Shown here: positions 43,844-49,246 of the stretch, piece by piece
How positions within the stretch are numbered: position 1 is the stretch's first letter
How the letters are laid out: each line of letters opens with the position of its first letter
NCBI GenBank assembly: GCA_023231475.1
Contig: JALJEE010001187.1
Location: forward strand, 1 to 49,246
DNA: 49,246 nucleotides
From: Seison nebaliae
Lineage: Eukaryota > Rotifera > Pararotatoria > Seisonacea > Seisonidae
Direction of reading: 5' to 3'
Notes under the pieces: generated by a model
Database searches by the model: none
The model's input: only the letters and a program-made list of their open reading frames with translations
Told to the model about the DNA's origin: nothing
Position numbers and translations under genes: made by a program

Positions 43844-46768
43844 TTATAATTTGTGTGGTAAATTGTGGAATTGAGGATTGGGTGAAGTGCTGTCTCTCTC
43901 TACTGTCGTAGCGTCTTCCGTATCTTCTTCCAAATCGATTATTTTTGGCTTCTCATCTGATAAAGTCTGTGGAAAAAATTTTAAATTAATTATTTCAGAA
44001 AAATGATAATTTAAGTTCAATATTTATGAAGTGATAAAATGGACATATGTTCGACGTATAATTGGATGGAAATTGAATGATATAAAATTAGTGATAAAGT
44101 TCAGACGAGTAACAATGTTAAAACTTTCATAAGAAATGTTAACATGTCAAATGTTTGAAAGAAAAGAAATTTAATTTTTTTTTAGTCTTTCAACTACTTC
44201 GACTAGATTTTTGAGAAATATCTTCTAATTTAAATGGTTAGAATTAAACGAGTATAAAATTCAATTTCCGATTTTATTAATTAGCATGATAATTTCGAAT
44301 ATTAACTTTATAATCGTCAGAATCTGAATCAGTTCCTTCCTCATTCAACGTTGAGCCAATTTTAAGATTGTTTAATGTTTCGGTGGATGAATCGATGTCA
44401 TTTTTAAAGAGTTCGCCATCTTTATTCGTTTCGCCCAACTGTTGCGATGAGAGATGAAAATAAAAATATTTTCAATTTTAAATCAAACCGTATGAAGATG
44501 GAGAGCAGTAATACTCATGATCATTTGTGCTCGATCTTCACTCTTCTTTGGTATACGATAAGCTTCATTCATCATTGATGATGCGAAACTATTATTGATG
44601 GATTCGCTAAAGAAGAAAATGAATTTGAATAAATGAAATAAATCGAACTTGACCAATGTTGAGTCAGATGTAGTGTGATCAATGTTGAAAGTATCATTTC
44701 GTATAATGGCACCAGATAACGCATATTTCTTCGAATCCGCTAATCGAGTATCATAATATTGAGAAGCCATTAATTTTTTGTAAACGGTATTATTCTTGGA
44801 ATCGGATGGTGGACGAGAAGTGATCATCGAATTATCCATTGTCATCGGATCGATATTTGACATTTCCATTCCTATCGTTTTATTTTGTGAATCTTTCACA
44901 CGTTGAATGAATTGTTCATCTGACGGATGGTTACATTTCCATGAAGGATTCATATAATGGAAATTCATGAGAGACAATTCTAATTTACCATCCATCATTC
45001 CTGGATGACGATCATCTTGAAGAAATGGATCGTTCGATTTGAAAACGGCATTCGCTGAATATTTGGCAGTGTTGAATAAACCTAGATCGCAAATATCGCC
45101 GATATCTTTCGTCTCTTTCGTATAATAAGAGAAGAATGAGAGCATTTCATTTGATTTGGGTCGAACATAATAATATAATGCCAATGGTGTCATGATGGGT
45201 GAAAGTAATTCTTCTAATAACCAAACGAAAGTATATTGGAACATATCGGCCAATTCATTACGAGTAGTTGATGATTTGGGATTTTGTCTCCATTCGTTCG
45301 GCATATAATGAATTTGACTCAATAAAATTTTCATTTGTTCTTCCGGACAAAAGACCACCCAATCTTTTGGAATCATCGCTCGACAGAAATTCGAGATTAC
45401 TAAACACGACGCCACTATTTGGAGAAGATGATGAACTTTCAATACATCTTCGTCAATGTAAGCGAGGAAGAGAATGGAGACGAGTACCGCTCCAGAAATA
45501 TAAGAAATGAAATTGCAAATTATCGTTAATAATGGAACAGGAAATGAATCGAGATATTGTGTAGCTGGTCGATACGCTTTCCTCAATCTCAATTCTAACT
45601 CATGATCCAATTCGTTCAAATGTCTCAAATAATATTTACCATAATAACTCCAGCGACGTAATCCCAAAACCGTCGGATCTGATTTTAACATTTCCGAATA
45701 TTTGAAGAGAATATTCAACATTCGCCATAATAAGATCACTGGCGATAAGAGGAAATTTATAAGACATAAAAATAAAATGGTTTGGGATAATCTTCTCTCT
45801 TCCTCCACTTGCACTTTCTTATATTTCTGTTTCAATCGACAATTCGTATCGAAAAATGAGAATCTCGCCCCATGTATCAAATATCTGATATTTGTCAATA
45901 ATCCCGACGGTAAATAAACGATATCTCGTCCCCAAATTGGTATGTAGAATTTGAAGTCGAGAACTTTCCTATTCATCATTGCCACCAGATAATTGTCATA
46001 ACGTAAAATGATGTTATTTATATCTAGAATACTCAATTCCGTTTGGAAACCGATTTTATTATATTTCTGACGTTCCACTAATTTCTCCACGATATTCTGC
46101 CATGCCATTTCCGAGAAATCAGACTAAAAAAAATTTTCTTTCTTAATTATTAAATTAATATGAAAAAATTAACTTCATTAATTTGAAGAATTTTCTTATA
46201 AAAATTTCCTACTTCTCGATAATCGATTAATCGACGTATTGCATGATACGCTTCCCACAAGAAATAGATAATAATAACAAGAATTACCAAAACGGTGAAT
46301 GTGTCAAATCTTGAAAAAATATAATTAAAAGTACAAATGAGAAATGAGGAACCGTTTTGCACATTCTTCTTTTGAATAGAACACGTCAGAAATTGATAAT
46401 TTCCTATGAATCGTCGAATTGTTTCCTGGTCGTTCGTCGAACAACAATGGATAATTCACACATTTCACCAACACAATAATTAGTACAGTAACGAAAACGA
46501 ATTGCCTATGACGAATTGGAGAATTGAGATGGTTAAAAGGAGGAAATGTTAACAATAATTTCAAAAGTGATTTAAGAACGGAACAAACGAATCCACTTTG
46601 ATGGAAATATTCATAAAGTCGAATAATAAACTCGTATTTTTCTAAGAAGAATTACATTCGAATTCGAATTAATAAAATATTTTAACTTCCTTCATTCGGT
46701 TGCATGATATAAGGAACTGGTGGTTGCATTGGATCCAAATCTCTCAATTCTTCATATTGATAACTCAT
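43844..46768 (-). CDS. ATG9: Autophagy protein ATG9 (lipid scramblase)
   Basis: ATG9 is the multispanning lipid scramblase carried on vesicles that seed autophagosomes. Seven exons fit exactly (789 codons with stop, 788 aa): 46768-46687, 46641-46554, 46505-46335, 46309-46174, 46123-44489, 44438-44307 and 43966-43844. The start is MSYQYEELRDLDP. The N-terminus has RLYEYFHQSGFVCSV, then a membrane helix QFVFVTVLIIVLVKCV. The conserved core includes LDINNIILRYDNYLVAM, YYLRHLNELDHEL, FCPEEQMKILLSQIHYMP (about residue 420), ELADMFQYTFVWLLEELLSP and KLELSLMNFHYMNPSW, all close to human ATG9A. The last two exons encode an acidic tail. Introns are 45, 48, 25, 50, 50 and 340 nt. The 25-nt intron (46334-46310, donor GTACTT) is required to keep frame. 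Introns sit at the gene ends, with one 1.6-kb central exon. Confidence 0.95.
46310..46334 (-). other. 25-nt spliceosomal intron in ATG9
   Basis: It starts GTACTT and ends TTTTTTCAAG. Without removal the frame ends at a stop within the intron. With removal, SHL joins FDTFTVLVILVIIIYF, continuing the second membrane helix as in other ATG9 proteins. All exon phases on both sides agree with this. Confidence 0.75.
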
Positions 46769-47144
46769 TCTCCTCAATAAAATTTATGTAAAATACACTC
46801 CTGTTTTTCTGATTTACATTAAAATATTTTATACAAATATATGTTTGTATATGAATTAATAGAAAAGAGATGTTAGTCAAACACTTCCTCTCCATCATCA
46901 AATGGGAATAAGAAAGAATTTCTTTTCGAATTTTAAGCAAAAAAAATGTTGGGAAAATATTTCTAAATTCTCTGCGAAATTATTTCGCTCATCTTCCCAT
47001 CAATCACACAATCCTCTAGTTACGTATTCTGATAAGGAAATACGATTTACCTTTTTTTACAGTTAATTTATTTCTTCTTCTAAAAAATATTTTTTCTTTT
47101 CTCAAAAATTTAAAAAATATTTTCTTCATCACTTCGGGTGTGGC
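46769..47144. other. Gap between the ATG9 start and the coiled-coil gene stop
   Basis: Short AT-rich region that must hold the ATG9 promoter and the 3' UTR of the next gene on the same strand. No distinct element was recognised. Confidence 0.5.
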
Positions 47145-47956
47145 TCATTTTGTTGATCGGGGAGTAGTCCAATTCTCATTCTCATTCTCTTGACTGAGCG
47201 TTCGATAGAGAAATTTATTTCGAGTCTCCATTGAAATCGGAGCTCTCTTCAACAATTCTTCGACGGCTGTTGTTGAATTGAGTTTATCTACATAAATCGG
47301 TTGAAGTCTAAAATTTAATTTAATTTTAATATTTCTTTTTCTGATGGGAAAAAAGTGAACTGTTCAGTTGATCGAATTTTTCGCTCCGTTGCAGGACTAA
47401 ATTTAATTTAATTTCAAAGTTAAAATAAAAGAGAATAAAGAAAACGCTTTATTTTCTATCGCTCGTTCGACAATCGTCGCTAATTGATTTCCGAGAATCT
47501 CCGATAAATTCTCTTTGTTCGATAATTTACTTTCCTTTTTATTCTTATTCTTCAACACAACTTCATTCTTCTCGTCGTTTTCGGATGACGTTTGTGTCGT
47601 AGAGAAAACGTCGTTCCATGCTCTCAATTTCGGTCCGTTCAAAGCTCTCGCTGGGAGATAATTCGATTTCTCTTCCGCTAATAACCAGAAATGAGAGGAA
47701 TTGAATTAATTTTGATTTTAGGAAAACCTGTACCAGTACAAAGGATTTCTTTTATATTTTTCAATGTTTCATTGAATGCTTCTAAATAAAGCCTCTTGGT
47801 TGATCGAAATCTCTCTTCGCTCAATCGATTATTAATACTCTGCTGCAAACTGAGCTGTTGCTCCAGTGTATTACGTTGTTTAATGAGAGTTGTATAGCGT
47901 TCCGAATAATAGTCAGTCATTTTTTCACTACAAATCGATTTTTCATTTCGACTCAT
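47145..47956 (-). CDS. Small coiled-coil protein of unknown family
   Basis: Four exons join in phase: 47956-47728, 47677-47446, 47396-47361 and 47307-47145, giving 219 aa (660 nt including stop). I do not recognise the protein. The N-terminal half is helical with coiled-coil character (YYSERYTTLIKQRNTLEQQL, about 15-34). A middle block GPKLRAWNDVF is followed by a Lys/Asn/Glu-rich linker, a helix (LSEILGNQLATIVERAIE), and a C-terminal part ELLKRAPISMETRNKFLYRT. Size and layout would suit a subunit of a nuclear or kinetochore complex, but this is a guess. The start MSRNEKS was chosen as the first ATG that opens the hydrophilic region; the frame is open upstream to 48031. Splice donors GTTTTC, GTTTTC and GTTCAC match the rule seen in neighbouring genes, which supports the exon model. 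Confidence 0.6.
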
Positions 47957-48437
47957 TTTTTCAAAAAATTCTAAACGGATGACGAGTAATTTATATAAAC
48001 AACTTAAATGAAAATGAACGTTCCAACTCAATTTGTATAAAGAGAGAGAAGACGATGACCGAAAGTGAAAACAATTCTAATCTATAGAGAGTTTCAAGAC
48101 ATTTAATAAAAATTATTTTTCTATTCTCTTCCATTTTATTTCCCACGTAGAGAATAAATTACTTGAAAGAATCAGATTGTGTGGAATGACTATAGATTAT
48201 TTACAATTATAACTTTACTAAAAAATAAAAAAAAAATTAAAATAAATAGATATTTATTTATTGATGTTCAAGACGGATTTCTTGACGGAAGAATAGAAAA
48301 TAAATATGTGGTTTCCCGAATAATAGTAGAAGTGCTTTTTTCCATTTATCTCTTCCTATTTATAATCCTCCTCTGTACAAACCCTCTGTTTTTATCTCGT
48401 TTTTCACAGGTTTCCTACATCACTCCCCTCCGAATAT
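47957..48437. other. Gap between the coiled-coil gene and the foldback element
   Basis: AT-rich, with a 100-codon open frame on the + strand that shows no domain and runs into the foldback element; it is not called as a gene. The low-coordinate end is the promoter side of the coiled-coil gene. Confidence 0.5.
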
Positions 48438-48828
48438 CAGAAAACTATATTTTTTTTTGCACTTTTTGTGCAAATATTTAAGCGTTCAGCAGGGTGCCTA
48501 ATTCTGAGTCGATTTTTATGAAGTGGATCTCAAATTAATCGTCTATTATTTCTTAACTTATGTTTAAGATTTCATGTCAATAACGTCGATATTCTTCTTT
48601 TTATAGATAAAAGTATAAGAAACATTAATTTTCAATTTCGAGAAGATCAATAATTTAAAAATGCGAGCAAAAATGCAATTCGCGGCTATCATTCGGACAA
48701 GACGATACGTATAAGATTAATAGACGATCAATTTGAGATCCACTTCATAAAAATCGACTCAGAATTAGGCACCCTGCTGAACGCTTAAATATTTGCACAA
48801 AAAGTGCAAAAAAAAATATAGTTTTCTG
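48438..48828. mobile_element. 391-bp foldback/MITE-like element with 111-bp inverted arms
   Basis: The left arm 48438-48548 and right arm 48718-48828 are inverted copies with one mismatch seen in 111 bp, separated by a 169-bp unique loop. The ends are CAGAAAACTATA and its complement. The arms also contain a small hairpin (TTTGCAC, T-rich loop, GTGCAAA). TA dinucleotides lie just outside both ends (48435-48436 and 48830-48831), as in Tc1/mariner-type target duplications, with one unpaired T on each side. There is no coding capacity, so it would depend on a transposase elsewhere. Near-identity of the arms suggests a young insertion or ongoing arm correction. Confidence 0.7.
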
Positions 48829-49246
48829 TTACCAATTTTTAATAAAAATCTGTATTTTTGGGTTATCGAGGATGCTGAAGAAGATAGGGTAATTTAAATT
48901 TTTCAATCAAGTAAAATTTCTTGGATAATGCAAAAAAACCCTTTTCGAACAATGCTCAATAATTACATAATTATTGGATTTTTAAAATTTTTTTTTTAAT
49001 AATCTGTATCACTTCTTCATGCGGAAACCGAATATTCTACTTAAAATTAGATACTTTTAAAATTTCTCAACCTATAATATTATTTTCGAATCTCAAAAAT
49101 AGATGAAAATGAAGTTTGTTAATTAATCGATTATTTGACGACGATTTTTAAATTTATTTTTGTCGAAGTTAGAACTATTTGAAAGAGCTTGAATTGGGCT
49201 ATCTAACAGTATGCTCCCTTAAGCATATAATGCTATTTGAAGAAAG
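48829..49246. other. Terminal AT-rich stretch
   Basis: No coding evidence, repeat or regulatory element is supported up to the end of the window. Confidence 0.5.

Noticed and set aside
48179-48481. 100-codon open frame running into the foldback element
   Set aside because: Hydrophobic random-looking sequence; its end lies inside a repeat arm.
1-49246. Search for virus-like elements, LINEs, tRNA and rRNA genes
   Set aside because: No reverse transcriptase, integrase, capsid, tRNA cloverleaf or rRNA signature was recognised by eye; a tRNAscan-SE and repeat-library run would be decisive.

Overview
The window is nuclear DNA of an animal, most likely an arthropod with a small genome, possibly a mite; the organism call is an inference. 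The DNA is AT-rich. Clear orthologues of animal genes are present: XBP1, HYOU1, a FoxC-type forkhead gene, a Cdk5 activator, ATG9, NAXD and FAM221A. About a dozen genes fill 49 kb, several long genes are a single open exon, and the introns that can be placed by homology are 25-64 nt long with one exception. No rRNA, tRNA, CRISPR array, prokaryotic operon or virus-like element was seen.

Layout. 1-2641: no gene, but a small repeat structure near 191-440. 2642-4054 (+): a peptide-type GPCR lacking key activation residues. 4570-10854 (-): a very large single-exon protein, weakly URB1-like (60S ribosome assembly). 11997-12971 and 14049-17813 (-): two tandem Cdk5-activator (p35) genes, one with a good activator domain and a very long low-complexity N-terminus, the other diverged. 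20695-23051 (-): XBP1, with an IRE1-type unconventional intron of only 17 nt and two long overlapping frames. 23440-24541 (-): NAXD (six exons). 25144-28242 (+): HYOU1/Grp170, divergent from NAXD. 31771-33898 (+): FoxC-like forkhead gene. 34305-35376 (-): FAM221A (five exons). 35939-36838 (-): a membrane protein with two PPxY motifs. 36839-43843: a 7-kb stretch without genes but with two odd perfect palindromes. 43844-46768 (-): ATG9 (seven exons). 47145-47956 (-): an unknown coiled-coil protein (four exons). 48438-48828: a foldback element with near-perfect 111-bp inverted arms.

How the genes fit together. XBP1 and HYOU1 belong to the ER unfolded-protein response: XBP1 is the transcription factor activated by IRE1 splicing, and HYOU1 is an ER chaperone that XBP1/ATF6 normally induce. 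They lie about 2 kb apart with NAXD between them, and both upstream regions carry TGACGT-type elements. ATG9 (autophagy) and the Cdk5 activators are otherwise unrelated neighbours.

The most unusual observations are the 17-nt XBP1 intron with perfect 7-nt IRE1 loops, the roughly 1.25 kb of XBP1 open in two frames, and a splice-donor rule unlike that of other animals: 18 of 19 introns inferred from homology and reading frame begin GTT rather than GTA/GTG.
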